57,224 bases of DNA from Pelethousia sp034933245 (GCA_034933245.1 JAYFNX010000033.1:1-57224), one strand, 5' to 3'; shown: positions 31,240 through 39,850, numbered from the stretch's first letter. Numbers and translations are program-made. The notes: generated by a model not told the origin, from the letters alone.

Positions 31240-31425
31240 TCCAATGTCATTGCACGTAGCCTTTATTCGGTTATCCGGCATAGAGAAGCGCTGGGTAAGG
31301 TATCGCATGCCGGCTCCCAGCTCGCTATCCGGCCCGCCGTATTGCGCCATGAGCGCCTTTGCCATGCGAGGATTGGGGGTGGTGATATTCACCGGGTACT
31401 CAAGCTTTTTTTGATAGATCCACAT
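31232..31425 (-). pseudogene. cotJC: 5' half of spore-coat/Mn-catalase gene cotJC
   Basis: From ATG 31425 (GGGGGA upstream): MWIYQKKLEYPVNITTPNPR, then MAKALMAQYGGPDSELGAGMRYLTQRFSMPDNRIKATCNDIGTEE, the typical CotJC start. The next native residues (LAHWEM) are missing; the frame reads SYHICYKK from the element and stops at 31204. CotJC is a manganese-catalase-like inner-coat protein made in the mother cell. It is third gene of cotJABC, 20 bases after cotJB. Confidence 0.92.
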
Positions 31426-31444
31426 TATTCATTATCCCCCTTTC

Positions 31445-31693
31445 TCACTCCCAAGGCCATTCGCTGGTCACGTAACAACCAGCCTCGGTAGGAGAATGTC
31501 CAAAGTTCATTAGCGGACCGAACTGGGATTCATAAGCCCGTATGAGCTCCATGAGTTGCTCGGAATAGAACAGATAGTCCGCCCGGGCAGCCTCATCTCC
31601 CGGATGGGTATCCAGATACAGATTGAGCTCCACCGCTACGAATTGATATTCGCAAATCGTACGGAGCAGTTCGCCTTGGGTCATCTCGCTCAT
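31445..31693 (-). CDS. cotJB: Spore coat protein CotJB
   Basis: 82 residues from the second ATG (31693), because GGAGG touches the first ATG at 31699 and lies 6 bases from this one. Family motifs: ICEYQFVAVELNLYLDTHPGDEAARADY, LIRAYESQFGPLMNFG and the terminal WPWE. CotJB interacts with CotJC in the coat. It lies between cotJA (14-base gap) and the split cotJC. Confidence 0.9.
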   Translation of the reverse strand: MSEMTQGELLRTICEYQFVAVELNLYLDTHPGDEAARADYLFYSEQLMELIRAYESQFGPLMNFGHSPTEAGCYVTSEWPWE

Positions 31694-31707
31694 GTCCATC
31701 CTCCTTT

Positions 31708-31992
31708 TCAGCTTACCAGTTCAGGGAAGAGCGTGCCTGTTTCCAACGCTTCGCAAGGGCAGAAGCCGCTCTCATACTGCTGGATGGGGAACTGGATTTC
31801 GGCAAGCCTTGGTTGCATGATGCCGAAATCATCGCAGGGCTGCGTGCGGGCTTCCCCAGCTGGTACCACTACGCCCGTATTGCCGCAAGTAACCGTCTCA
31901 GAAGATGCGACGGGCATGGCGGCAGATGTGGAAGCGGTAGCGATGGACATGGAAGCATATGCGCAGCCACAGCGGTTTGTGTTGCAAATCAT
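31708..31992 (-). CDS. cotJA: Spore coat-associated protein CotJA
   Basis: 94 residues from ATG 31992 with AAGGAGGA upstream. The C-terminal part matches CotJA: PRLAEIQFPIQQYESGFCPCEALETGTLFPELVS. The N-terminal ~55 residues are Cys/Ser/Ala rich (MICNTNRCGCAYAS) and longer than typical CotJA, perhaps a lineage-specific addition. First gene of cotJABC. On the minus strand, CATACTAT (32058-32051) resembles a sigma-E -10 element, but I see no good -35 partner. Confidence 0.8.
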   Translation of the reverse strand: MICNTNRCGCAYASMSIATASTSAAMPVASSETVTCGNTGVVVPAGEARTQPCDDFGIMQPRLAEIQFPIQQYESGFCPCEALETGTLFPELVS

Positions 31993-32093
31993 ATTGGTTC
32001 CTCCTTGGATGTCCGGCCTCGCCCAAGGAGCGGACCGGGTTCTATGATGTATAGTATGCATATGTTGGAATAACCGTGATGGTCCGATTTGAA

Positions 32094-32128
32094 TAAAAAA
32101 TGGGCAGGGAATTTCGCTTCCCTGCCCA
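32094..32128 (-). terminator. Terminator of the exonuclease III gene
   Basis: On the minus strand TGGGCAGGGA pairs with TCCCTGCCCA around AGCGAAAT, followed by TTTTTTATT. Confidence 0.92.
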
Positions 32129-32145
32129 TTTTGCTTGTGGCAAAA

Positions 32146-32904
32146 TTACTCCACCTCTAAAACAAGGGATACGGGGCAATGATCGCTGCCCAGTATTTCC
32201 GAATGGATCTTCGCCTCCCGGATAGACTTGGCCAAGGGGCCGGATACCAAAAAATAGTCGATGCGCCACCCCGCGTTGTTCTTACGGGCGTTGAAACGAT
32301 AGCTCCACCAGGAATATGCGCCCGCAATATCTGGGTAAAGGAAGCGGAACGTATCCACAAAGCCCGCAGCCAGCAGCTCTGTAAATTTTGACCGTTCTTC
32401 ATCGGAAAACCCTGCATTTCCCCGGTTTGGTCCCGGATTTTTCAAATCTATTTCACGATGGGCCACATTCAGATCCCCGCAGAGGATTACGGGCTTTTGC
32501 ACGGCCAAGCTTTGAAGATAGGCCCGCAAATCGTCCTCGAAGGCCATGCGGTATGCAATGCGTTTAAGCCCCTCCTGCGCATTCGGGGAATAGCAAGTGA
32601 CCAGATAAAATGAGGCATATTCCAAGGTTATTATCCGGCCTTCGTCTCGGTGGGTTTCACCAATGCCGTATTGAACGGATAGAGGCGCCTCCTTTGCGAA
32701 AACAGCCGTTCCCGAATAGCCTTTTTTTTCAGCGCTATGATAAAAAACATGATAGCCCTCCGGGGAATAATCCGCTTGGCCGGGTTGCATCTTGGTTTCC
32801 TGCAAGCAGAAGAAATCGGCCTGCTCCGTCTGAAATACCTGGTCAAAGCCTTTTTGCAGACAGGCTCGGAATCCATTCACATTCCAGGAAATGAATTTTT
32901 TCAT
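32146..32904 (-). CDS. xth: Exodeoxyribonuclease III
   Basis: 252 residues, standard length. The endonuclease/exonuclease/phosphatase fold has all catalytic motifs: ISWNVNGFR, FFCLQETKMQ (metal-binding Glu), GDLNVAHREIDL (Asp/Asn), and C-terminal GSDHCPVSL (catalytic His). It nicks at abasic sites and removes 3' blocking groups in base excision repair. It is monocistronic with its own terminator. Confidence 0.96.
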   Translation of the reverse strand: MKKFISWNVNGFRACLQKGFDQVFQTEQADFFCLQETKMQPGQADYSPEGYHVFYHSAEKKGYSGTAVFAKEAPLSVQYGIGETHRDEGRIITLEYASFYLVTCYSPNAQEGLKRIAYRMAFEDDLRAYLQSLAVQKPVILCGDLNVAHREIDLKNPGPNRGNAGFSDEERSKFTELLAAGFVDTFRFLYPDIAGAYSWWSYRFNARKNNAGWRIDYFLVSGPLAKSIREAKIHSEILGSDHCPVSLVLEVE

Positions 32905-33097
32905 ATACGCTCCTTTTTTCGCTTGCTACGGATAATCTGCGTTTCATCATAATGCTCCATATCTATATTATAGCATAACATGAATCGGCCGTGTTCTTCC
33001 ACTCCTGTTGTGATCGGGATGACCGGGGCCATAAGTATACCATCCGCCACCCGCTAATAAGAGGGATACCGGCATATAAAAAAGACTTCCTCAAATC

Positions 33098-33451
33098 TTA
33101 TTGCTCCTTCTCTTTATAGGCTTTTCGCAATGCGGTTTTTAGTGCGGCAATTGTCTCTGTGATAATACGAATTTCCGATATTGTACAATCCGCCGTAATT
33201 TGAGCAATCTCGTTTTGAAAAACATACAGCGAAGCGCTGGCATTGCCGCAAAGCAATTCATCTGGGGAAACCTTCAAGGCATTAGCGATTGCAAGGAATG
33301 TTTTTAAGCTCGGTATCGTATTGCCTGTTTCAATATGACTGATGTGGGTCGTCCCGGCGCCTACGCGTTCCGCAAGTTGCTCCTGCGTGACTCCTTGTTC
33401 GATTCGTACCTTACGGATCCTCTTGCCTATATCATAATAATCAACAGACAT
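33098..33451 (-). CDS. XRE-family transcriptional regulator
   Basis: 117 residues. The helix-turn-helix IGKRIRKVRIEQGVTQEQLAERVGAGTTHISHIETGNTIPSLKTFLAIANAL (~8-59) is followed by SPDELLCGN and a helical C-terminal domain (EIAQITADCTISEIRIITETIAALKTAL) probably used for dimerisation. It is divergent from the HD-GYP gene; repeated GTGCAATT half-sites around that gene's promoter are candidate operators. Confidence 0.88.
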   Translation of the reverse strand: MSVDYYDIGKRIRKVRIEQGVTQEQLAERVGAGTTHISHIETGNTIPSLKTFLAIANALKVSPDELLCGNASASLYVFQNEIAQITADCTISEIRIITETIAALKTALRKAYKEKEQ

Positions 33452-33488
33452 TTCTTACGCTCCTTAAAATTAATTGGGACTGCCTGTA

Positions 33489-33534
33489 TTGTATGTGCAA
33501 TTGAATCATGCTATAATGGTCTAAAAGTGCAATT
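33489..33534 (+). promoter_or_regulatory. Promoter of the HD-GYP gene with repeated half-sites
   Basis: TTGTAT (33489-33494), a 17-base spacer and TATAAT (33512-33517). GTGCAATT occurs at 33495-33502 and again at 33527-33534, 32 bases apart. TCTAA and TTAGA flank the second copy as an inverted repeat. This is a likely binding region for the divergent XRE regulator. Confidence 0.65.
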
Positions 33535-33613
33535 AGACTAAATAATGATATTTCCATACGGATTTTACGCCGATCCATGCTAACTGACAAATGCAAATAA
33601 AGGAGATCTCTAA

Positions 33614-34285
33614 ATGGATGATTCCGTTCCAATAAGAAATATTCGTGATCTTCTTTCAGGGATGCCGCAATACTTATTCACACATTTAAGCCGTGTGGAG
33701 CTCTATGTACGATCCTTTTGCTTCGGGTTAGCGCTAACGGGATCTGGCGAGGTATCCATGCAGGACTGTCTGCCCTTCGGCCAGGCCGCTTTTTTTCATG
33801 ATATCGGCAAGCTGCGGGTGCCAACTTCTATCCTTGAAATGCCGGGGAAACTAAGCGGCGAAGACCGGATGATTATTCAACGGCATCCGAATGACGCCAA
33901 AAAAATATTGGCCTCATTAGAGCAAGAGTCCCTATTTTTACACAATCCGGGTTTTTATCATTTAGCGATTTGCGCAGCCCAGTTTCACCATGAATGGTGG
34001 GATGGAGCCGGATATCCCCTTGGCATTTCCGGGAAAAGCATTCCCTTAATCGCCAGAATCACCTCCATCTGCGATGCCTTTGATGCGATTACAAGCGCAC
34101 GGCATTACCATAACGCCCAGTCTCTTGACGAAGCGTTTTCCCAAATTCAAAAGCACGCCGGTTCACAGTTTGATCCGGTGCTTTCCCATTTTCTCATGCA
34201 ACACCAGTCTGTTTTCAGCGATCTTCTATGGTTTTCAACGCCCAATAGCGCACATATAGATTCCATAGGAGCGGAAGGGAGATAG
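33614..34285 (+). CDS. HD-GYP domain protein (predicted cyclic-di-GMP phosphodiesterase)
   Basis: 223 residues. The HD-GYP core has FFHDIGKLRVPTSILEMPGKLSGEDRMIIQRHP (HD), FHHEWWDGAGYPLGISGKSIPLIARITSICDAFDAIT (HHExxDGxGYP) and LDEAFSQIQKHAGSQFDP. The metal-binding His and Asp residues are present. The family hydrolyses cyclic di-GMP (or related dinucleotides). There is no sensor domain beyond ~45 N-terminal residues. AAAGGAG precedes the ATG. It is followed after 4 bases by a gene that may encode a degenerate GGDEF domain. Confidence 0.9.
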   Translation: MDDSVPIRNIRDLLSGMPQYLFTHLSRVELYVRSFCFGLALTGSGEVSMQDCLPFGQAAFFHDIGKLRVPTSILEMPGKLSGEDRMIIQRHPNDAKKILASLEQESLFLHNPGFYHLAICAAQFHHEWWDGAGYPLGISGKSIPLIARITSICDAFDAITSARHYHNAQSLDEAFSQIQKHAGSQFDPVLSHFLMQHQSVFSDLLWFSTPNSAHIDSIGAEGR

Positions 34286-34289
34286 GCCT

Positions 34290-34646
34290 ATGTTTTGCTG
34301 TTTGCTTGAAATAAAAAAGCTGGGGGAACCTATGCAGGCAGAAGCCCTAGAAAGGCTGGTTAAACGATATTTGACCCCAATGGATCAAACCTCACGAATT
34401 TGTCGAGAACGCATGCTCGTTGTTACCGCGTTGGAATCGTATGCTGAAGTTAAAGAGAAAATCGTTTGCCTTGCAGGAAGGCTGAATGCCCAATATCAGC
34501 ATCTGTTTGAATTAAGGTGCGGCTTTGCTGAAATGAAAGACGCCGATCTTTTAAGCGCAATTCAAGCAGCCAGGCAATTGTTGGAGCAGACAAACGGCCA
34601 TGCTGCGATTTCCGGTATGTATTATTATAAATTCCGGTCTCTTTGA
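34290..34646 (+). CDS. Small protein, possibly a degenerate GGDEF-like domain
   Basis: 118 residues. FCCLLEIKKLGEPMQAEALERLVKRYL, then ICRERMLVVTALESYAEVKEKIVCLAGRLN and FELRCGFAEMKDADLLSAIQAARQLLEQ follow the helix/strand order of GGDEF domains, but the GG(D/E)EF site is replaced by CRERM. If correct, it is catalytically dead and might bind nucleotide or partner the adjacent HD-GYP protein. This is fold-pattern inference only. The operon is closed by the terminator at 34665. Confidence 0.5.
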   Translation: MFCCLLEIKKLGEPMQAEALERLVKRYLTPMDQTSRICRERMLVVTALESYAEVKEKIVCLAGRLNAQYQHLFELRCGFAEMKDADLLSAIQAARQLLEQTNGHAAISGMYYYKFRSL

Positions 34647-34664
34647 TCGGTCGAAAATAAACGG

Positions 34665-34689
34665 GCGCGGTATCACGATGACACCGCGC
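34665..34689. terminator. Bidirectional terminator before argF
   Basis: GCGCGGT-N11-ACCGCGC lies between the HD-GYP operon and the converging arginine operon. TTTCTTTTTT follows downstream on the plus strand. Confidence 0.6.
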
Positions 34690-34714
34690 ACCTATCTTTC
34701 TTTTTCGAAATTTC

Positions 34715-35620
34715 TTATGCCATAAGTTTTACCATAACCGCCTTTTGGGCATGGAGACGGTTCTCGGCTTCATCGAAGATTTCCTCCGCATGGGCCTCAA
34801 AAACACTGGTGGCTATTTCCTCTTCCCGGTGTGCGGGCAGGCAGTGCTGTACCATGCAATCCGGTTTTGCCACGGCCATAACGGCATCGTTAACCTGATA
34901 GATCCCCGCAAAAGCCGCTTGCCGTTTTTTGGCCTCTTGTTCCTGGCCCATGGAAGCCCATACGTCCGTAAAAATTACATCCGCCCCTGCTGCCGCTTCC
35001 AGCACGGACTGGGTGTGCACAAACTTTCCATTTTGGACGGCCCACTCGAGAATAGCCGCATCCGGGGCATAATCCTTGGGCGTCGCCACAGCCACCGTCA
35101 TGCCCGTCTTGATGCCGCCAACAATCAGAGAGTTGGCCATGTTATGCCCATCGCCAATGAAGCATAGCTTCAAGCCACTGAGGCTTCCCTTGCGCTCGCG
35201 CACGGTCATCAGGTCCGCCAGAACCTGGCACGGATGGCAGTAATCCGTAAGGCCGTTGATAACGGGAATGGTTCCGTAGGCGGCCAAATCCTCCACTTCC
35301 TGCTGGGCAAACGTGCGGATCATAATACCATCCAAATACCGGGAAAGCACGCGAGCGGTATCCTGCACAGGCTCGCCTCTGCCTATCTGCAGATCGTTTG
35401 AACTGAGGAACAGCGCGTAGCCGCCCAACTGATACATCCCCGTTTCAAAAGAAACACGGGTACGGGTGGAAGATTTCTGGAAAATCATGCCTAGGGTCTT
35501 CCCGGCGAGATGCTTGTGCTCAATGCCGTGCTTTTGCTCGTATTTGAGCTGATCCGCCAAGTTCAGAATGTCTACGATTTCCTCGCTGGTGAGATCGGAT
35601 AATTTCAGCAAATGCTTCAT
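34715..35620 (-). CDS. argF: Ornithine carbamoyltransferase
   Basis: 301 residues. It makes citrulline from ornithine and carbamoyl phosphate. Motifs: carbamoyl-phosphate loop SSTRTRVSFETG (~50-61), MIRTF, HPCQVLADL (~131-139), the ornithine loop DVWASMGQE and HCLPAHRGEE-like HCLPAHREEE (~262-271). It is the last gene of the operon; its ATG overlaps the argD stop by 4 bases. The anabolic reading follows from operon context. Confidence 0.96.
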   Translation of the reverse strand: MKHLLKLSDLTSEEIVDILNLADQLKYEQKHGIEHKHLAGKTLGMIFQKSSTRTRVSFETGMYQLGGYALFLSSNDLQIGRGEPVQDTARVLSRYLDGIMIRTFAQQEVEDLAAYGTIPVINGLTDYCHPCQVLADLMTVRERKGSLSGLKLCFIGDGHNMANSLIVGGIKTGMTVAVATPKDYAPDAAILEWAVQNGKFVHTQSVLEAAAGADVIFTDVWASMGQEQEAKKRQAAFAGIYQVNDAVMAVAKPDCMVQHCLPAHREEEIATSVFEAHAEEIFDEAENRLHAQKAVMVKLMA

Positions 35621-36780
35621 TGGGCTATAACCTCCATTAAAATATTGATGCCTTTCTCCAAAAGATCCATGGGAATGTTGAGGGCAGGCAACAGCCTTAC
35701 CTTATCCTTTGCGGATAGGATGATAACGCCGCGGTCTCTGCACCCTGCGATAACATCCTTCACGTCCTTTTTCGTTTTTACGCCCAGCATCAGTCCCATG
35801 CCCGTTACCTCCTCCACGCCCGGCGCATTGCACAGCCGGTTCCGAACATAAGCGCCCTTTTGCGTCACTTCGTCCATCAACGCGTCGTCGATGCGGGAAA
35901 CGATGCTCACCCCCGCTGCCGCACAGATGGGATTGCCGCCATACGTGGAACCATGCGTTCCCGGGCTGAGAACATTTTCTGTTTTCTCCCCGAAAAGCGT
36001 GGCGCCCATGGGCAGGCCCCCGGCAATTGCCTTGGCGGTAGAGACGATATCAGGATGCACATCATAGTGCATATAGGCAAAATATTTCCCCGTGCGCCCG
36101 TTTCCGCACTGCACCTCGTCAATAAGTAAAAGTACGTCCCGTTCCGCACAAAGCTTGGCTACCGCCTGCACATAAGGCTTATCCAAGGTGTGGACGCCGC
36201 CCTCACCCTGAATCATTTCCATCATGATGGCGCAGATATCCCCCTTGTCCAACGCCTGCTTCATAGCGCCGATATCATCGGCCGGTACGTGAACAAACCC
36301 TGGAAGGAAGGGCCCAAAATGGACATGCATGGCTTCCTGGCCCGTTGCGCTTAGCGTGGCCATGGTTCGCCCATGGAAGCTGCTTACAAGGGTAATGATA
36401 CCATGCCGACCGGGCCCATATTTGTCAGAAGAATACTTGCGGGCCGCCTTGATGGCGCATTCGTTGGCCTCCGCGCCGGAATTGCAAAAAAAGATGTTTT
36501 TCATCCCGCTCTTTTGGCAAAGGAGTGCGGCAAGTTCGGCCTGGGGCTCCATATAATAATAATTGGAGCAATGCTGCAGCTTCCCCGCCTGGGTGCAAAC
36601 AGCCTTTTCCCACGCTTCATCGCATACGCCAAACACGTTCACCGCAATGCCGCTTCCCAGATCGATATACGTTTTCCCGGCTTCGTCATAAAGCAGGGAG
36701 CCTTTCCCGCTGGCAAGGGCCAAAGGAACCCGGGAATAGGTGTGGGCTATGTACTGCTCAGTCTTTTCGATGGTATTCAT
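35617..36780 (-). CDS. argD: Acetylornithine aminotransferase
   Basis: 387 residues from ATG 36780 (AGAAGGAGAAG upstream); the frame extends further up but without a start site. A class III PLP aminotransferase: FFCNSGAEANECAIKAARKY, VSSFHGRTMATLSATGQ, LLIDEVQCGNGRTGKYFAY and the PLP-lysine segment STAKAIAGGLPMGA. It converts N-acetylglutamate semialdehyde to N-acetylornithine. It lies 19 bases after argB and overlaps argF. Confidence 0.95.
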   Translation of the reverse strand: MNTIEKTEQYIAHTYSRVPLALASGKGSLLYDEAGKTYIDLGSGIAVNVFGVCDEAWEKAVCTQAGKLQHCSNYYYMEPQAELAALLCQKSGMKNIFFCNSGAEANECAIKAARKYSSDKYGPGRHGIITLVSSFHGRTMATLSATGQEAMHVHFGPFLPGFVHVPADDIGAMKQALDKGDICAIMMEMIQGEGGVHTLDKPYVQAVAKLCAERDVLLLIDEVQCGNGRTGKYFAYMHYDVHPDIVSTAKAIAGGLPMGATLFGEKTENVLSPGTHGSTYGGNPICAAAGVSIVSRIDDALMDEVTQKGAYVRNRLCNAPGVEEVTGMGLMLGVKTKKDVKDVIAGCRDRGVIILSAKDKVRLLPALNIPMDLLEKGINILMEVIAQ

Positions 36781-36799
36781 TGCGTTTCTTCTCCTTCTC

Positions 36800-37660
36800 T
36801 TAGATGAACATGGTGCCGATGCCTTCGTCCGTGAGGATTTCCATGAGAATCGCATGGGGAATGCGGCCATCAATAATGAAAACCTTCTTCACGCCCCGGC
36901 GTATAGCTTCAATGCAGCATTCCACTTTTGGGATCATCCCACCGGATATAACACCCTCGTGCATAAGCTGGGGCGCTTCGCTCACATGAATGCGAGGGAT
37001 CAGAGAAGCAGGATCCTCCCGGTTCCGAAGGATGCCCGCGATATCCGTCATGCTGATCAGGCTTTCCGCCTTGAGCACACCAGCCAGCCTGGCCGCCGCC
37101 GTATCGGCGTTAATATTATATACGTTTCCAGCCTCACCGTACCCTACTGTTGCAACCACGGGGATATATCCCATAGCCAGCACATCCAGAATGGGCTGCG
37201 GATCCACCTGTTCGATGCTCCCCACAAAACCCAATCTTTCTTTATCCAGGGCCTTGGCGTGAATCATGCGGCCGTCAAGCCCGCAAAGGCCCATGGCCCG
37301 GCCGCCGATAGCTCCAATGAGATTCACCAGGCTTTTGTTGATCTTTCCTGCCAGAACCATCTGAACCACATCCGCCGTCTCTTGGTCCGTAACTCGAAGG
37401 CCATCCACAAAAGCGGTGTTCTTGCCCATGGCCTTAAGGGTATCGGATATCTCGGGGCCCCCTCCGTGCACCAATACAACCCGGATGCCGATAAGGGAAA
37501 GGAGCACAATGTCGTTCATTACCGCCCGCTTGAGCTCCTCATTGAGCATGGCGTTTCCCCCATACTTGACCACGATAATCTTATTGGAATACTTCTGAAT
37601 ATAAGGCAGGGCGTGAACCAGCACCTGCGCCCGCTGGGCATTTTCCATCTTAGCGGTCAT
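36800..37660 (-). CDS. argB: Acetylglutamate kinase
   Basis: 286 residues of the amino-acid kinase fold: IVVKYGGNAML (phosphate Lys), VLVHGGGPEISDTLKAMG (acetylglutamate/ATP loop), VVATVGYGEAGNVYNINADTAAARLAGVLKAE and GGMIPKVECCIEAIRRGVKKVFIIDGR. It phosphorylates N-acetylglutamate and is usually feedback-inhibited by arginine when an N-terminal helix is present, as here (ENAQRAQVLVHALPYIQKY). Its start overlaps the argJ stop by ATGA. Confidence 0.96.
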   Translation of the reverse strand: MTAKMENAQRAQVLVHALPYIQKYSNKIIVVKYGGNAMLNEELKRAVMNDIVLLSLIGIRVVLVHGGGPEISDTLKAMGKNTAFVDGLRVTDQETADVVQMVLAGKINKSLVNLIGAIGGRAMGLCGLDGRMIHAKALDKERLGFVGSIEQVDPQPILDVLAMGYIPVVATVGYGEAGNVYNINADTAAARLAGVLKAESLISMTDIAGILRNREDPASLIPRIHVSEAPQLMHEGVISGGMIPKVECCIEAIRRGVKKVFIIDGRIPHAILMEILTDEGIGTMFI

Positions 37661-38868
37661 GTTCTGTAATCTCCATTGATTTTTACATAGTCATAGGTTA
37701 GGTCGCATCCCCAGGCGGTGGCTTCACAGGCGCCGCTGTGGAGCGCAATTTCCACCTGAATTTCATCTGCAGAAAGGGTGGCCTTTGCTTGCTCCTCGTT
37801 GAAGGGAATGCCGGCGCCCGCCGCACATACGCGCACATACCCATTCGCGGAACGGAAAGCCACATCCACCTTATGAATATCCACATCCACGCCGCTGTAG
37901 CCTATGGCGCAGAGCACCCGGCCCCAGTTGGCATCCGCACCGAACATAGCCGCTTTAAAAAGGCTGGAGCAAATCACCGATTTGGCTACGATCCGGGCCG
38001 CATCCCTATCCGTGGCCCCTGTTACGACGCACTCGATGAGTTTGGTGGCTCCTTCCCCATCCTTGGCAATGGAGCGGCAGAGATATCGCGTTACTTGGAA
38101 TAGCGCGGCGCAGAAAGCATCATAGTCCGCGCCGGGCCCCGAAACCGTCGGATTCTCAGCGGCACCGTTTGCCAGAATGCTCACCATATCGTTGGTGGAG
38201 GTGTCCCCATCCACGCTGATCATATGGAAGGTATCCTGGATATCCGCCTTCAGCGCCTTTTGCAGCATGGCCGGGGATATGGCCGCATCTGTGGTAATAA
38301 ATACGAGCATGGTGGCCATGTTTGGATGGATCATCCCGCTGCCCTTGGCGATCCCGCCCAAACGGCAGGTTTTACCAGAAAGTGTAAACTCTACGGCCAG
38401 TTCTTTTTTTTGAAGATCTGTGGTCATGATGGCTTCCGCCGCATCCTCGCTGCTGTCTCCAAGCGCCGCTACCAACGCGGGCATACCAGAGGCAATGGGC
38501 GCAATGGGCAGGGGCTGTCCGATAACGCCCGTGGAGGCGATGATCACATCCTGGGCGGGTATGCCGCTTTCCTTTTCCAGCAGGGCGCACATGGTTTGGG
38601 CAATTTCAATCCCATCCGCATTGCACGTGTTGGCATTGCCGCTATTACATAGAATGGCCTGCGCATAGCCGTTGGCAACATGCTCCTTTGTAACCTGAAT
38701 GGGCGCGCCCTGTACTAGGTTGGTGGTATACACGCAGGCCGCCGCAGCAGGCCGATCGCTACGGATAAGGGCCAAATCCCGTTTGCTCTTATTCTTGCGG
38801 ATGCCACAGTGGACGCCGGCGGCTGTAAAGCCTTTTGCGGCGCAAACGCCGCCTTGCATGGTCTTCAT
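37657..38868 (-). CDS. argJ: Bifunctional ornithine acetyltransferase / N-acetylglutamate synthase
   Basis: 403 residues from ATG 38868 (GAAGGAACG upstream); the longer frame from 38910 overlaps argC. It is synthesised as a precursor that cuts itself before the Thr of HPNMATML (~185); that Thr becomes the nucleophile. It recycles acetyl from acetylornithine to glutamate, and bifunctional forms also use acetyl-CoA. Other landmarks: GVHCGIRKNKSKRDLALI and the C-terminal YVKINGDYRT. Its presence, with no argA or argE in the operon, shows the cyclic pathway. Confidence 0.95.
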   Translation of the reverse strand: MKTMQGGVCAAKGFTAAGVHCGIRKNKSKRDLALIRSDRPAAAACVYTTNLVQGAPIQVTKEHVANGYAQAILCNSGNANTCNADGIEIAQTMCALLEKESGIPAQDVIIASTGVIGQPLPIAPIASGMPALVAALGDSSEDAAEAIMTTDLQKKELAVEFTLSGKTCRLGGIAKGSGMIHPNMATMLVFITTDAAISPAMLQKALKADIQDTFHMISVDGDTSTNDMVSILANGAAENPTVSGPGADYDAFCAALFQVTRYLCRSIAKDGEGATKLIECVVTGATDRDAARIVAKSVICSSLFKAAMFGADANWGRVLCAIGYSGVDVDIHKVDVAFRSANGYVRVCAAGAGIPFNEEQAKATLSADEIQVEIALHSGACEATAWGCDLTYDYVKINGDYRT

Positions 38869-38899
38869 GGTTCTTCGTTCCTTCTCTAAAAAATCTAAA

Positions 38900-39850
38900 T
38901 CATAAGGCAAGGCTCGTCGTTTCGTCCAACCCCAGCATAATATTCATGCACTGGAGGGCCGCGCCAGAAGCGCCTTTGCCTAGATTGTCAAACCGTGCGT
39001 GCAGCAGCATCCGCTCCTCATTCCCTGTAACCAATAGCTCCATGCCATCCCGGTGTGCCAAAGCGTTAGCTGCAAAGAAGCCGCCCTCTCCAGCCTCCGC
39101 CCCCAAGCGAAGCAGTTTTACCACGGGACTTCCCGCATAATGGGCCGAGAGGGTTTCCCATACGAGTTCCGGCGAAACCGTTTTTCGTAGCTGCTCCGCG
39201 TGAAGGGGCAGCGTTACGGCCATGCCCCGGGGGAAATCCCCAACGATGGGCAGAAATACCGGGCCTTTTGTAAGGCCGCAAAGCGCCTTTACCTCAGGCA
39301 AATGCTTATGGCTTTGGGCGAGAGCATATTGCCGGGGCGCGTTATAGCAAGCGGGTCTGTCCGTTTCTTTCGTCTCATATTCCGCAATCATTCGTTTTCC
39401 GCCGCCCGTATAGCCTGTTATGGAAGTAAAGCACAGGTTGGCATCCTTGGGAAGAAGGCCTGCTTCCATCAAAGGATACACCAGGGCAATCATGCCGCTT
39501 GCATGGCATCCGGGAACGGCTATTTGGCTACCCAAAGCGATCTGTGCACGATGCTTGGGGGAGAGCTCCGGGAAGCCATAAGCCCAGCCCGGAACTGTAC
39601 GATGGGCGGTAGAAGCGTCCAATATGCGGACGGCGCTGCCCTGCGCAAGCGCCGCTGCCTCCCGGGCCGCCGCATCCGGCAAGCACAGAAACGCGATATC
39701 CGCCTGATTTAAAAGGGACCGTCTGGCATCCGCATCCTTGCGCAGCGCCGGGTCTATTCCCAGCAGCTCTACGTAGGGATGTTTCTCCAGCCGCTGCCGG
39801 ATTCCCAGCCCGGTGGTTCCCGCTTCGCCGTCAATAAATACCTTTACCAT
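38900..39850 (-). CDS. argC: N-acetyl-gamma-glutamyl-phosphate reductase (short, type 2)
   Basis: 316 residues from ATG 39850, which overlaps the end of argH by 7 bases; a TTG at 39874 is an alternative start. NADP-binding FIDGEAGTTGLGIRQRL, catalytic Cys in IAVPGCHASGMIALVYPL (~119) and the ITGYTGGGKRMI loop. The compact form lacks part of the dimer region of the E. coli type. It reduces acetylglutamyl phosphate to the semialdehyde. The gap to argJ is 31 bases. Confidence 0.94.
   Translation of the reverse strand: MVKVFIDGEAGTTGLGIRQRLEKHPYVELLGIDPALRKDADARRSLLNQADIAFLCLPDAAAREAAALAQGSAVRILDASTAHRTVPGWAYGFPELSPKHRAQIALGSQIAVPGCHASGMIALVYPLMEAGLLPKDANLCFTSITGYTGGGKRMIAEYETKETDRPACYNAPRQYALAQSHKHLPEVKALCGLTKGPVFLPIVGDFPRGMAVTLPLHAEQLRKTVSPELVWETLSAHYAGSPVVKLLRLGAEAGEGGFFAANALAHRDGMELLVTGNEERMLLHARFDNLGKGASGAALQCMNIMLGLDETTSLAL

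Noticed and set aside
36740..37669. 309-codon plus-strand open frame
   Set aside because: It is antisense to argB (motifs complete on the minus strand), has no ribosome-binding site and encodes a His/Ser-rich improbable protein.
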